From Streptomyces sp. SS1-1 (GTDB lineage Bacteria; Actinomycetota; Actinomycetes; Streptomycetales; Streptomycetaceae), in the NCBI RefSeq assembly GCF_008973465.1, contig NZ_WBXN01000004.1, forward strand, positions 4,814,501-4,878,500: a stretch of 64,000 nucleotides of DNA. Reading direction: 5' to 3'. Made by a program: the position numbers and the translations under genes. Shown one piece after another: positions 27,866-36,315 of the stretch. The notes under the pieces were generated by a model that ran no database searches, was not told the DNA's origin, and was given only the letters and a program-made list of their open reading frames with translations. Numbering within the stretch: position 1 is the stretch's first letter; every line of letters begins with the position of its first letter.

Positions 27866-28271
27866 CCGGCCAGTCTGCACGAGCCCTTCACAAGGTCTCC
27901 CAGGAGGGCGCGACTCCCGCCGGATCGTCACGGCCGCGCAGGTCACCCGCCTGATTTGGGAGGAATGCTGGACTCCGGCAAGGCGTGGCGGCGAATACTG
28001 CCACCGCCCGCCGCAGACGTCCAACCGGCCCACCGCGCACGGCGTCCGCACACGCCACGGGAACTTGCCCGCCAACTCCCCTCCGGGGTTCACTCCTTCG
28101 GGTGGCGGCTCAGGTGATGTGCGGCCGTCGCCCACCCGCACTGGGAGGGTCGGGGACCGGTGAGGGCCACCCCGGGCGCGAACCCAGTCGCGAGCTTGGG
28201 GGAGGGGTGTACGTACGGTCGACGCCAGTTGACGACACGTCATCCGGACCCATGGGTACCACGAGTCAGGA
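27866..28271. other. Intergenic region upstream of the conservon
   Basis: About 400 bases with no convincing gene between the PP2C gene (leftward) and the conservon (rightward). It should contain both promoters. The last 70 bases (GTACGTACGGTCG at 28208-28220, TTGACGAC) may hold the conservon promoter, but no box pair is clear. Confidence 0.45.
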
Positions 28272-31085
28272 ATGCGAGCACCGGTGCAGAAGACGCGGCC
28301 TCGTCGCTCAGGCAAGCAGACGGCCTCCGCAGGAGGCGACCAGCCCATCCCCGGCACCGCCGACGCCCCCGCCCCGGCGGGCAAGGGACGCCCGACCCAC
28401 GTACGGAACCGGCTGATCGTGGCCGTGGCCGTCGTGGCCGCCGCCATCGCCGGCGCCGGAGTCCCCTCGGTCGTCGCCGCCTCCGGGCAACTGCACGACA
28501 CACAGAGCACGGTGACGCTCGCCGAGCAGACCCAGAACGCGCTCACCCTCGCGCACTCCCTCGCCGACGAGCGCGACGAGGTCACCTCCTACATCGCCGC
28601 CGGCCGCCCCAAGTCCAAGGCGCCCAGCGAACAGCGCAGCGCCCGGGTCGACCGGCAGGTCGAGGAGCTGCGCGCCGACACCGACCTCCCCGCCGGGCTC
28701 CGCGACGACCTCGAGGGCGTCGCCACCCTGCGCCGCTCCGCGCTCACCGGCAAGAGCAGCGCCCTGGAGGCGCACGCCGCCTACACGGGCGCCGTCACCG
28801 AACTGCACCGGCTCGCCGAGCAGCTGGCCGAGGAGATGCCGTCCCGCGCCGGCACCGGCGCCCACGCGCTCGCCGAACTGGACACCGCCGTACAGCAGGC
28901 CGCCGCCGCCCGCGGACTGCTGCTCGCCGCGCTGAGCGTGCCCACCACCACCCAGACCGTGATCGACCCGCTCACCGGGGTCGCCACCACCCGCAAGACC
29001 GCCTCGGACGCGGACGCCAAGCAGCGCGACGCTCTCACCACCGCCGCCCAGCAGGCCCGGCTGCGTTCCGACGCGGCCCTCGCCGGCTTCCGCGACACCG
29101 CCGCCCCGGCCGCGCGCGCCTCCTACGACTCCACCGTCACCGGCCCCGAGGTCGACACCGCCGAGCGCTACCTGGCCGCCCTCACCGACCAGCCCACGTT
29201 CTCCGACCGCGACCTGGCCACGAACACCCGCCGTGCCTCGGCCGCCCTGTCCGCCCGCGTCGACTCGATGCGCGGCGCGGAGTCCGCGCTCTACGACCGC
29301 CGTACCAAGGCCCTGGAGGAGCTCCGCGACGACGACGTCACCGCGCTGGAGATCCACATCGCGATCCTCGGCGCGCTGATGCTGCTCGCCGTGGGCGTCG
29401 CCACCGGCATGGCCCGCAGCCTCACCCGCCCCCTCGCCGTGCTGCGGCTCGGCTCCGCCCGGCTCGCGGGCGCCGCCGACCCGGCCGCCGAGGAACCCGT
29501 GCGGTTCACCGGCCGCAAGGACGAGTTCGCCCAGGTCGTCGACTCCGTCAACGCGCTGCACACCCGCGCCGTCGCCCTGCACGAGCGCATCGCCACCCTG
29601 GAGTCCGACCGCAAGCACCTCGTCGGGCAGCGCCAGAAGATGGCCGACGCCCGCGAGAAGCTGCGCGGCGAACTCGCCGAGTCCGCCGCCCAGCTGGAGC
29701 GCCTGCGCGACAGCATCGGCGGCACCTTCGTCAACCTGGCCCTGCGCACCCTCGGCCTGGTGGAGCGCCAGCTCGGCGTGATCGAGGGTCTGGAGGAGCG
29801 CGAGCAGGACCCCGAGCGCCTCGCCACCCTGTTCAAGCTCGACCACTTCGCCACCGTCATGCGCCGGCACAGCGAGAACCTCCTCGTGCTGGCCGGCACC
29901 GAGCACGTTCAGCAGCACGCCGGGCCGGTGCCGCTGGTCGACGTCGTCCGCGCCGCCGTCAGCGAGATCGAGCGGTACGAGCGGGTCCGCATCGCCGCGC
30001 TGCCGCCGCACGCGCACGTGGCGGGGTTCGCCGCCGACGACCTCTCCCACCTGCTCGCCGAACTCATGGAGAACGCCACCTCGTTCTCGCCGCCCGACCT
30101 GCCCGTCGAGGTGTCCGGCTGGCTGCTGGAGAGCGGCGAGGTCATGCTCTCCGTGCAGGACGAGGGCATCGGCATGGCCGGCGACCGGCTGACGCGGCTC
30201 AACTCCCGCCTCGCCGAGTTCGACCCCGAGGCCACCTACGACCAGGAGGGCGAGGACGGCCTGGGCCTCGGCCTGTACGTCGTCGCCCGTCTCGCCCACC
30301 GGCACGGCGTCCGCGTCCAGCTGCGCGAGCAGAAGCAGGGCGGCGTCGCGGCCGTCGCGGTCCTGCCCGCGGGCCTGCTGGCCGCCGCCCCCACCGCCGC
30401 GGTCCCCACGGACGCGCCGCGCCCCGCCGGCAGCCACACCTTCTCCCTGCCGGGCGCCGACGCCGAGGCCAACTCCAACCACCTGCCGGCCCGGCCGAAG
30501 GGCGCCGACCCGCTGGTGGAGCTGGCCGAGAAGGCCGTCCAGCGGCAGGAGGCGGAGCCGCCGTCCGAGGCCGAGGGCGCCGAGCCCGATACAGGGGATG
30601 AGACGCCCGCCGCGCAGGAGGCACCGGCCGAGCCCTCGCCGTCCGAGACGACGATGGAGCTGCTGATCCCGGAGCCCGCCGCCGCCCCGGCCGAGGAGTC
30701 GCTGCCCGAGCGGCCCGACCCGTACGCCATCGGCCCCGACGCCCACGAGCGCACCCGTGACGAGGCCGAGCAGGCGGAACAGGCGGAACAGGCGGAAGAG
30801 GCCGACGAGGACACGGAGCCCGTCACCGACAAGGGCCTGCCCAAGCGCACCCCCAGGATCACCACACCGGCCGCCCCGCCACCGCGGCGCGGCGGCACGG
30901 TCGACGCCGAGGCCCTGCGCCGCCGGCTCGGCGGCTTCCGCAAGGGAGCCGAGGCCGGCTACCGCGACGTCGAGGCGGAGATCGCCGAACGCACCGGACA
31001 GAACAAGGCACCGGCCACGCCCGCCGAGGCGCGCACCGAATCCGAAGCAGCCACGGGGGGCACAGTCGAGGAGGCAAGCAGTTGA
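28272..31085 (+). CDS. cvnA: Conservon sensor-like ATPase (CvnA type)
   Basis: 937 residues. TM1 at ~47-70, a ~290-residue external helical domain (nitrate/nitrite-sensor-like), TM2 at ~360-382, then HAMP and a helical stalk. The HATPase domain has the N box ELMENATSFS near 596 and G boxes DEGIGMA and DGLGLGLYVVARLA. A phospho-acceptor H box is missing, as in other CvnA proteins, so it is kinase-like rather than a standard His kinase. The C-terminal ~230 residues are Glu/Pro/Ala-rich and disordered. The ATG at 28272 is uncertain; a GTG at 28284 is possible. It begins a four-gene conservon, each gene overlapping the next. Confidence 0.9.
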   Translation: MRAPVQKTRPRRSGKQTASAGGDQPIPGTADAPAPAGKGRPTHVRNRLIVAVAVVAAAIAGAGVPSVVAASGQLHDTQSTVTLAEQTQNALTLAHSLADERDEVTSYIAAGRPKSKAPSEQRSARVDRQVEELRADTDLPAGLRDDLEGVATLRRSALTGKSSALEAHAAYTGAVTELHRLAEQLAEEMPSRAGTGAHALAELDTAVQQAAAARGLLLAALSVPTTTQTVIDPLTGVATTRKTASDADAKQRDALTTAAQQARLRSDAALAGFRDTAAPAARASYDSTVTGPEVDTAERYLAALTDQPTFSDRDLATNTRRASAALSARVDSMRGAESALYDRRTKALEELRDDDVTALEIHIAILGALMLLAVGVATGMARSLTRPLAVLRLGSARLAGAADPAAEEPVRFTGRKDEFAQVVDSVNALHTRAVALHERIATLESDRKHLVGQRQKMADAREKLRGELAESAAQLERLRDSIGGTFVNLALRTLGLVERQLGVIEGLEEREQDPERLATLFKLDHFATVMRRHSENLLVLAGTEHVQQHAGPVPLVDVVRAAVSEIERYERVRIAALPPHAHVAGFAADDLSHLLAELMENATSFSPPDLPVEVSGWLLESGEVMLSVQDEGIGMAGDRLTRLNSRLAEFDPEATYDQEGEDGLGLGLYVVARLAHRHGVRVQLREQKQGGVAAVAVLPAGLLAAAPTAAVPTDAPRPAGSHTFSLPGADAEANSNHLPARPKGADPLVELAEKAVQRQEAEPPSEAEGAEPDTGDETPAAQEAPAEPSPSETTMELLIPEPAAAPAEESLPERPDPYAIGPDAHERTRDEAEQAEQAEQAEEADEDTEPVTDKGLPKRTPRITTPAAPPPRRGGTVDAEALRRRLGGFRKGAEAGYRDVEAEIAERTGQNKAPATPAEARTESEAATGGTVEEASS

Positions 31086-31585
31086 CCGCGCCCAGTACCT
31101 TCGGACTGAGCAGTGAAGCCCGCAACCTGCACTGGTTGTTGACGAATCTGGTCGAGGAGGTGCCGGGTATCCAGTCGGTCGCCGTCGTCTCCTCCGACGG
31201 CCTGCTCCTCCTCTCCTCGGACCAGGCACGCAACGACGAGGCCCGCGAGGCGAGGCCCACGGACCGCTCCGGCCCGCGCGGGTCCTCCGCCGACCTCGCC
31301 ACCGTCGTCTCCGGCATCGGCAGCCTCACCGTCGGCGCGGCCCGCCTCATGGAGTTCGGCGGGGTGAAGCACACGATGGTCGCGATGGAGGAGGGCAGCC
31401 TCTTCGTCATGTCCATCAGCGACGGCTCGCTGCTCGGTGTGCACGGCTCCGCGGACTGCGACATGAGTGTCGTCGCCTACCACATGGCGCTCTTCGTCGG
31501 CCGGGCCGGCCACGTCCTCACTCCCGAACTCCGCAGCGAGCTGCGGAAGTCGCTGGAGCCCGCGTCGGCAGGGAGCACCCGATGA
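31082..31585 (+). CDS. cvnB: Roadblock/LC7 protein (CvnB type)
   Basis: 167 residues. The roadblock/LC7 fold is recognised from LHWLLTNLVEEVPGIQSVAV, VVSSDGLLLL and MVAMEEGSLFVMSI. These proteins are partners of small GTPases; the conserved gene order puts it with CvnD. It starts with TTG (31082), overlapping the stop of cvnA by four bases, and in turn overlaps cvnC by four. Confidence 0.93.
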   Translation: MTAPSTFGLSSEARNLHWLLTNLVEEVPGIQSVAVVSSDGLLLLSSDQARNDEAREARPTDRSGPRGSSADLATVVSGIGSLTVGAARLMEFGGVKHTMVAMEEGSLFVMSISDGSLLGVHGSADCDMSVVAYHMALFVGRAGHVLTPELRSELRKSLEPASAGSTR

Positions 31586-32001
31586 GCAACGCCCCGAGGA
31601 ACCGGCCACAGCTCCCCGTGCGCGGAGGTGACCGAAAACCGGCCCGCGTGCGGCCGTACTCGCTCACCGGCGGCCGCACCCGCTTCGGTCACGTCCTCCT
31701 GGTGGAGACCTTCGTGGCCGCGCTGGAGGCCCCCGAGGAGCGCAAGGAGCTCACGAAGGGCTCGCTCAGCACCAAGGTGATGCCCGAGCTGCGGGCCATC
31801 GTCGAACTGTGCCGCCGGATGCGTACGGTGGCCGAGATCGCCGCGCTGCTGAAGATGCCGCTCGGCGTGGTCCGCGTGCTCCTCAGCGACCTGGCGGACC
31901 AGGGAAAGATCCGTGTGTACGGCACCGGAACCGGTCATGGCACCGGCCGTCCGGACCGGGCTCTGCTCGAAAGGGTGCTGAGTGGACTCCGTCGTCTTTG
32001 A
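31582..32001 (+). CDS. cvnC: DUF742 protein (CvnC type)
   Basis: 139 residues. Typical family features: VRPYSLTGGRTRFGH near the N-terminus and a winged-helix-like part LCRRMRTVAEIAALLKMPLG and VRVLLSDLADQGKIRVY. It may bind DNA or the other conservon proteins. ATGA overlap with cvnB and a 20-base overlap with cvnD. Confidence 0.93.
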   Translation: MSNAPRNRPQLPVRGGDRKPARVRPYSLTGGRTRFGHVLLVETFVAALEAPEERKELTKGSLSTKVMPELRAIVELCRRMRTVAEIAALLKMPLGVVRVLLSDLADQGKIRVYGTGTGHGTGRPDRALLERVLSGLRRL

Positions 32002-32596
32002 GGACACGACCGAGGAAGACCTGAGGTCCTGGCAGACCGACCGCACCCGGGCCCCGATCGCCACGAAGATAGTCGTGGCCGGCGGGTTCGGCGTCGGGAA
32101 GACCACGCTGGTCACCGCGGTCTCCGAGATCACACCGCTGCAGACCGAGGCGCTGATGACCGAGGCGAGCGAGGAGACCGACGACCTCACCGCCACGCCC
32201 GGCAAGTCGACGACCACCGTGGCCATGGACTTCGGGCGGATCACGCTCGACGACGACCTGGTGCTGTACCTGTTCGGCACACCGGGCCAGCAGCGGTTCT
32301 GGTTCATGTGGGACGACCTGGTGCGCGGCGCGATCGGCGCGGTCGTCATGGCCGACACCCGGCGGCTGAAGGACTGCTTCCCCGCGCTGGACTACTTCGA
32401 GAGCTGCGGACTGCCGTACGTCGTGGCGGTCAACCACTTCGACGGCAGCGAGCGGTTCGAACCGGAGGACGTGCGCGAGGCGTTGACGATCCCCGCGCAC
32501 ATACCTGTAATGATCATGGACGCGCGGCGCCGGATCTCGGTGATCGAGACCCTTCTGTCCCTGGTGGGACACGCGCTCGACGTCACCCCCGAGTGA
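31982..32596 (+). CDS. cvnD: Conservon GTPase (CvnD type)
   Basis: 204 residues of the MglA/Ras-like group. G1 is GGFGVGKTTL (34-43), G3 appears as YLFGTPGQQRFWFMWDDL, and VVAVNHFDG takes the place of the NKxD motif (Asn-His instead of Asn-Lys), as is common in CvnD proteins. It is thought to switch a membrane-bound complex with CvnA-C, in analogy with eukaryotic G-protein coupled signalling. Start GTG 31982 inside the end of cvnC. Confidence 0.94.
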   Translation: MDSVVFEDTTEEDLRSWQTDRTRAPIATKIVVAGGFGVGKTTLVTAVSEITPLQTEALMTEASEETDDLTATPGKSTTTVAMDFGRITLDDDLVLYLFGTPGQQRFWFMWDDLVRGAIGAVVMADTRRLKDCFPALDYFESCGLPYVVAVNHFDGSERFEPEDVREALTIPAHIPVMIMDARRRISVIETLLSLVGHALDVTPE

Positions 32597-32621
32597 ATCG
32601 CGGTTAGGAGCCCTCACCCGC

Positions 32622-33875
32622 ATGCGGAAGATACTCGTCGTCGGGGCCGGCCAGTCCGGTCTCCAGCTCGCCCTCGGACTCCAGTCCCACGGGTACGAGG
32701 TCACCCTGATGTCCAACCGGACCGCGGACGAGATCCGCTCCGGGCGGGTCATGTCCACCCAGTGCATGTTCCACACCGCACTCCAGCACGAGCGCGACCT
32801 CCAGCTGAACTTCTGGGAGTCCCAGGCCCCGAAGATCGAAGGACTCGGTGTCTCGGTCGCCGCCCCCGGCTCCTGGGCCGAGGGCCCGGCGGCCCGCGCG
32901 ATCGACTGGCTGGGCCGGCTCGACGGGTTCGCGCAGTCCGTGGACCAGCGGGTGAAGATGGCCGGCTGGATGGAGACCTTCGCCCAGCGCGGCGGCCAGC
33001 TCGTCATCCACGGCGCGGCCGTCGGCGACCTCGACTACTTCTCCCGCACCTACGACCTCGTGCTGGTCTCCGCGGGCAAGGGCGAGCTCGTCCAGATGTT
33101 CGGCCGGGACGCGCAGCGCTCCCCGTACAGCGAGCCCCAGCGCGCCCTCGCCGTCGCCTACGTGCACGGCATGGGCCCGCGCCCCGAGCACCCCGGCACC
33201 GAGGCCGTCCGCTGCAACCTCGTCCCCGGCGTCGGCGAGCTGTTCGTCATGCCGACCCTGACGACGTCCGGGCGCGCGGACATCCTGTTCTGGGAGGGCA
33301 TACCCGGCGGCCCGCTCGACGTCTTCGACGGCGTGAAGGACCCGGCCGAGCACCTCTCCCTGACCCTGGAACTCATGGAGCGGTACGTGCCGTGGGAGTA
33401 CTCCCGCGCCACCAAGGTCGAGCTGACGGACGCCGGCGGCACGCTGAGCGGGCGGTACGCCCCGACGGTCCGCAACCCCGTCGGCCGGCTCCCCGGCGGC
33501 GGCCTGGTCCTCGGCGTCGCGGACGTCGTCGTGGCCAACGACCCCATCACCGGGCAGGGCTCCAACTCCGCGTCCAAGTGCGCGGCCGCCTACCTCGCGT
33601 CGATCCTGGAGCACGGCGACAAGGAGTTCGACGAGGCCTGGATGCGGGCCACGTTCGACCGCTACTGGGCCACCGCCCAGCACGTCACCAAGTGGACGAA
33701 CGCCATGCTGGCCCCGCCGCCGGAGCACGTCCTGAACCTCATCGGCGCCGCGGGCGAGCTCCAGCCGGCCGCCGACCGCTTCGCCAACGCGTTCAACGAC
33801 CCGGCCGACTTCGAGAACTTCTTCTACGAGCCGGAGAAGACCGAGGCCTACCTGGGCTCGCTCGCCGGAGCCTGA
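32622..33875 (+). CDS. Styrene-monooxygenase-like FAD enzyme
   Basis: 417 residues. The N-terminal Rossmann motif is MRKILVVGAGQSGLQLALGL, followed by YEVTLMSNRTADEIRSGRV and SMxxT-like sequence at VMSTQCMFHTALQHE, features of the two-component styrene/indole monooxygenase (StyA) group. The FAD-binding GD-type motif is replaced by GVADVVVANDPITGQGSNSA near residue 305. Such enzymes take reduced FAD from a separate reductase; none is next to it. It lies 25 bp after cvnD, so it probably belongs to the conservon operon. Substrate is unknown. A strong terminator follows. Confidence 0.88.
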   Translation: MRKILVVGAGQSGLQLALGLQSHGYEVTLMSNRTADEIRSGRVMSTQCMFHTALQHERDLQLNFWESQAPKIEGLGVSVAAPGSWAEGPAARAIDWLGRLDGFAQSVDQRVKMAGWMETFAQRGGQLVIHGAAVGDLDYFSRTYDLVLVSAGKGELVQMFGRDAQRSPYSEPQRALAVAYVHGMGPRPEHPGTEAVRCNLVPGVGELFVMPTLTTSGRADILFWEGIPGGPLDVFDGVKDPAEHLSLTLELMERYVPWEYSRATKVELTDAGGTLSGRYAPTVRNPVGRLPGGGLVLGVADVVVANDPITGQGSNSASKCAAAYLASILEHGDKEFDEAWMRATFDRYWATAQHVTKWTNAMLAPPPEHVLNLIGAAGELQPAADRFANAFNDPADFENFFYEPEKTEAYLGSLAGA

Positions 33876-33886
33876 CCGCGGCACGA

Positions 33887-33932
33887 CCCGACGGCGGCCC
33901 GCCCCCCCAGGAGGGGGCGGGCCGCCGTCGGG
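33887..33932. terminator. Terminator after the monooxygenase gene
   Basis: CCCGACGGCGGCCCGCCCCC (33887-33906) pairs exactly with its complement ending at 33932, with a short loop: a stem of about 20 bp. Confidence 0.92.
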
Positions 33933-33950
33933 TGGGCGAGGGTGAGGTGA

Positions 33951-34124
33951 TCAGGCCGCGGCCGGGACCAGCTTCGGGTTCTCGCCGTACTTGTTCGCCA
34001 GCCACCCGCCGGAGCGGTCCGTGTCGTGCGGACGGCGGACGGCGACCGCGAGCGAGGGGATCAGCACGGCGAGCTCGTAGATGGCGGCGAGGACGCCGGA
34101 GCCGATCGTGGCGACGTCGATCAT
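33951..34124 (-). CDS. 57-residue membrane peptide with DUF805-like motif
   Basis: Reading frame MIDVATIGSGVLAAIYELAV, then LIPSLAVAVRRPHDTDRSGG, ending NPKLVPAAA. Almost every third base is G or C, which shows it is translated. One membrane segment is followed by RRPHDTDRSGGW, close to the RRLHDxGRSGWW motif of DUF805 inner-membrane proteins, but the following membrane helices are missing. It may be a shortened relative. No clear Shine-Dalgarno. It lies between the terminator and the NlpC/P60 gene. Confidence 0.6.
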   Translation of the reverse strand: MIDVATIGSGVLAAIYELAVLIPSLAVAVRRPHDTDRSGGWLANKYGENPKLVPAAA

Positions 34125-34158
34125 CGATCATCGGTGGCTCGATAAAAGGCCACTTCGG

Positions 34159-35211
34159 CTACTTTGACGTGCGCGTCCTGGGCGCCGGGCGGACCGCGCC
34201 CAGGACCGGGTTGGAGGCGATCGGGGAGATCGTGACCTTCGCGCCGGGACGCGGGGCCTGGACCACCTTGCCCTTGCCGATGTACAGGGCGACGTGCGTG
34301 GCGTCCGGGAAGTAGATCACCAAATCGCCGGGGCGCAGTTCGATCAGGGGGACGCGCTCGAGCCGTGCCCACTGCTCCTGGCTGGTACGGGGGATGCGGG
34401 TGCCGGCGTGCGCCCAGGCCCGCTGGGTCAGCCCCGAGCAGTCGTACGCCTTCGGGCCCTCGGCGCCCCACCGGTACGGCTTGCCCAGCTGCCGCTCGGC
34501 GAAGCGGATCGCACGCCGGGCCGGGGCGGACGGCTTGTGGTCGTCCTCGGCGAGGGTGCCCGACTCCAGCAGGTCCTTCTGCGCCTTCGTGACGCCCTTC
34601 TCCTCCAGCTCGGCCAGCGCGGCGAGCTGCTCGGCGGTGAGGGAGGCGAGGAGTTCCTCCACCTTCCGCAGCCGCTTCCGTACCGTGTCGCGGTCCTTCT
34701 TCTGCCGTTCGGCGAGGGCGAGTTGCCGGTCGAGGGCGGCGCGCGCGGCGTGGGCCAGCCGGTCGGCCGCGCGTTCCGTGCCGGTCAGCCGGCCGACGGT
34801 GTCGGCGCGCTCGCGGGCCAGCAGCCCGATGACATGACCCTGGTCCAGGGCGTGCTGAGGGTCCCGGGCCAGCAGCAGCCGGACGTACGGGGAGATCGCC
34901 GTGGTGTTCTGGTACTGCTGGCGGGCCAGCCGGCCGGCCGCGCCCCGGCTGTCGTGCAGCCGCAGCCGCGCGGCGGCGAGGGCCTTGTCCAGGCGGGCCA
35001 CCTCGGCGCGCTGCCCGGCCAGCTTCTCCTCGGTGGCGTTGTACGTCTCGGTCGCCCGCTCCGCCTCCCGGTACAGCCTCTGAAGGTCCGCCAGGAGGGC
35101 GGCCGTGGTGCGCTCGGGGGGTTCGGGGGCCGCCGTGGCGGCCCCGGGTGCGAGGAGCGCGGCGGACAGCACGGCCGCGGTGCACGCCAGACGCAGCGGC
35201 CTTCCTGACAT
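34159..35211 (-). CDS. Secreted NlpC/P60 peptidoglycan endopeptidase
   Basis: 350 residues. Signal peptide 1-28 (LACTAAVLSAALLAPGAATA). Residues ~35-220 form long coiled-coil helices as in RipA-type cell-wall hydrolases; the C-terminal NlpC/P60 domain has catalytic Cys258 in YDCSGL and His306 in ATHVALYIG. It cuts peptide stems of peptidoglycan outside the cell. GGAGGTGAT before the ATG at 35211 fixes the start. Confidence 0.94.
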   Translation of the reverse strand: MSGRPLRLACTAAVLSAALLAPGAATAAPEPPERTTAALLADLQRLYREAERATETYNATEEKLAGQRAEVARLDKALAAARLRLHDSRGAAGRLARQQYQNTTAISPYVRLLLARDPQHALDQGHVIGLLARERADTVGRLTGTERAADRLAHAARAALDRQLALAERQKKDRDTVRKRLRKVEELLASLTAEQLAALAELEEKGVTKAQKDLLESGTLAEDDHKPSAPARRAIRFAERQLGKPYRWGAEGPKAYDCSGLTQRAWAHAGTRIPRTSQEQWARLERVPLIELRPGDLVIYFPDATHVALYIGKGKVVQAPRPGAKVTISPIASNPVLGAVRPAPRTRTSK

Positions 35212-35312
35212 GACATCACCTCCGGTGCGGACAGGGTCTCTGCTCGCACCGAGAGCATCGGGCGGACGCACCGGGTGTGCGCGCGGGACGTGCGCGGTTC
35301 GGCGTAGGCCGG

Positions 35313-35633
35313 TCACCCGTGGGGGTCGTCCGGTGTGCCGCGCGGCGTGTCGCCGGGACGCGACCACGGCCAGTTCAGCCGGCGGCCCTGCTCGCCCTCG
35401 GGGTCGTAGGCGTACTTCCAGCGCCGGGACAGGCCCGGCCGGGCGCCCTGCGCGCGCGGCACGCGGCGGTAGACGAGGACCGTGGGCGGCCCGCCGTCGG
35501 GGTCCGGGACGGGGATGCGGTACGTCTTCGGCGGGTGGCCGGTGATCCCCAGCAGCACCGGCAGCACGCGGCCGTCCATCGGGCCGCCCTCGAACGGGGT
35601 GTCTTCGCTCTTCACGGGACCAGTGTCAGCCAT
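35313..35633 (-). CDS. Small hypothetical protein
   Basis: 106 residues, not recognised. Pro/Arg-rich with LPVLLGITGHPPKTYRIPVP and TVLVYRRVPRAQG, a short beta-rich unit. Its ATG (35633) lies 8 bases inside the 3' end of the TetR gene, so it is translated from the same message. Conserved third-position GC supports that it is real. Confidence 0.65.
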   Translation of the reverse strand: MADTGPVKSEDTPFEGGPMDGRVLPVLLGITGHPPKTYRIPVPDPDGGPPTVLVYRRVPRAQGARPGLSRRWKYAYDPEGEQGRRLNWPWSRPGDTPRGTPDDPHG

Positions 35634-36270
35634 CCGCCAGGAGGCGCTCGGCCAGTGCGGCGGTCTGCGGGTCCCGGGCGGCGGTCACCGACAGCACGGC
35701 GACGAACTGGTCCACCAGCCAGTCGCGCAGTTCCGCCACGGGCGGCTGCTTGCCCTCGTCGAGCCAGATGAGGGAGGCCGCCTCCACGGCCGTGATCCAC
35801 ATGCGGACGGTCATCCGCAGCCGCAGCCCCGGATCGCCGACCTCCAGATGCCGCAGGATGTGCTCGGCGGCGGCGCGGCGCACCCCGTCGACGATGGCGG
35901 TCGTCCGGGACGTCTCGACGACGCTGCCGCCCTGGAGGAGGGCGCTGAAGCCGGTGTCGTGCTGGTCGACGAAGGCGAGGTACCGGTCGAGCGCGCGGGC
36001 GAGCCGGGGGACCAGGGGACCCTCGCGGGGCTCGTCGAAGCAGGTCCGCAGCTCCTCGGCGGCGGAGCGCAGGGCCGCCTCGTACAGCTGCTGCTTGCCG
36101 CCCGGGAAGTACCGGTACACCAGGGGACGGGAGACCCCGGCCGCCTCCGCCACGTCGTCGAGGGAGACCTCCTCGGGGGCGCGGTGCGCGAAGAGTCCGA
36201 GGGCGGCGTCGAGGAGCTGGGTACGGCGCTCCTCGACGCTCAGGCGGCGGTAGGCGGGAGCGGCTGGCAT
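35626..36270 (-). CDS. TetR-family regulator
   Basis: 214 residues. The HTH is at residues ~10-55: RRTQLLDAALGLFAHR, then SLDDVAEAAGVSRPLVYRYF. The ligand domain is not diagnostic. It lies 46 bases after the diiron oxygenase gene in the same direction, and probably controls that gene and the divergent (broken) ferritin-like gene. Confidence 0.93.
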   Translation of the reverse strand: MPAAPAYRRLSVEERRTQLLDAALGLFAHRAPEEVSLDDVAEAAGVSRPLVYRYFPGGKQQLYEAALRSAAEELRTCFDEPREGPLVPRLARALDRYLAFVDQHDTGFSALLQGGSVVETSRTTAIVDGVRRAAAEHILRHLEVGDPGLRLRMTVRMWITAVEAASLIWLDEGKQPPVAELRDWLVDQFVAVLSVTAARDPQTAALAERLLADG

Positions 36271-36315
36271 GGAAGGAAGCCTAACCGCCGGGCCGGAAGG
36301 GACCAGGGGCCATGC

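Noticed and set aside
28308..31229. A 973-codon open frame opposite cvnA and cvnB, and another plus-strand frame 28160-30601
   Set aside because: Low-complexity Gly/Arg/Val-rich products with no family features; the conservon frame has strong domain evidence.
35212..35312. A c-di-AMP (ydaO-type) riboswitch before the NlpC/P60 gene
   Set aside because: Some Streptomyces cell-wall hydrolase genes have one, but the ~100-base leader is too short and the conserved ydaO sequence blocks were not seen.
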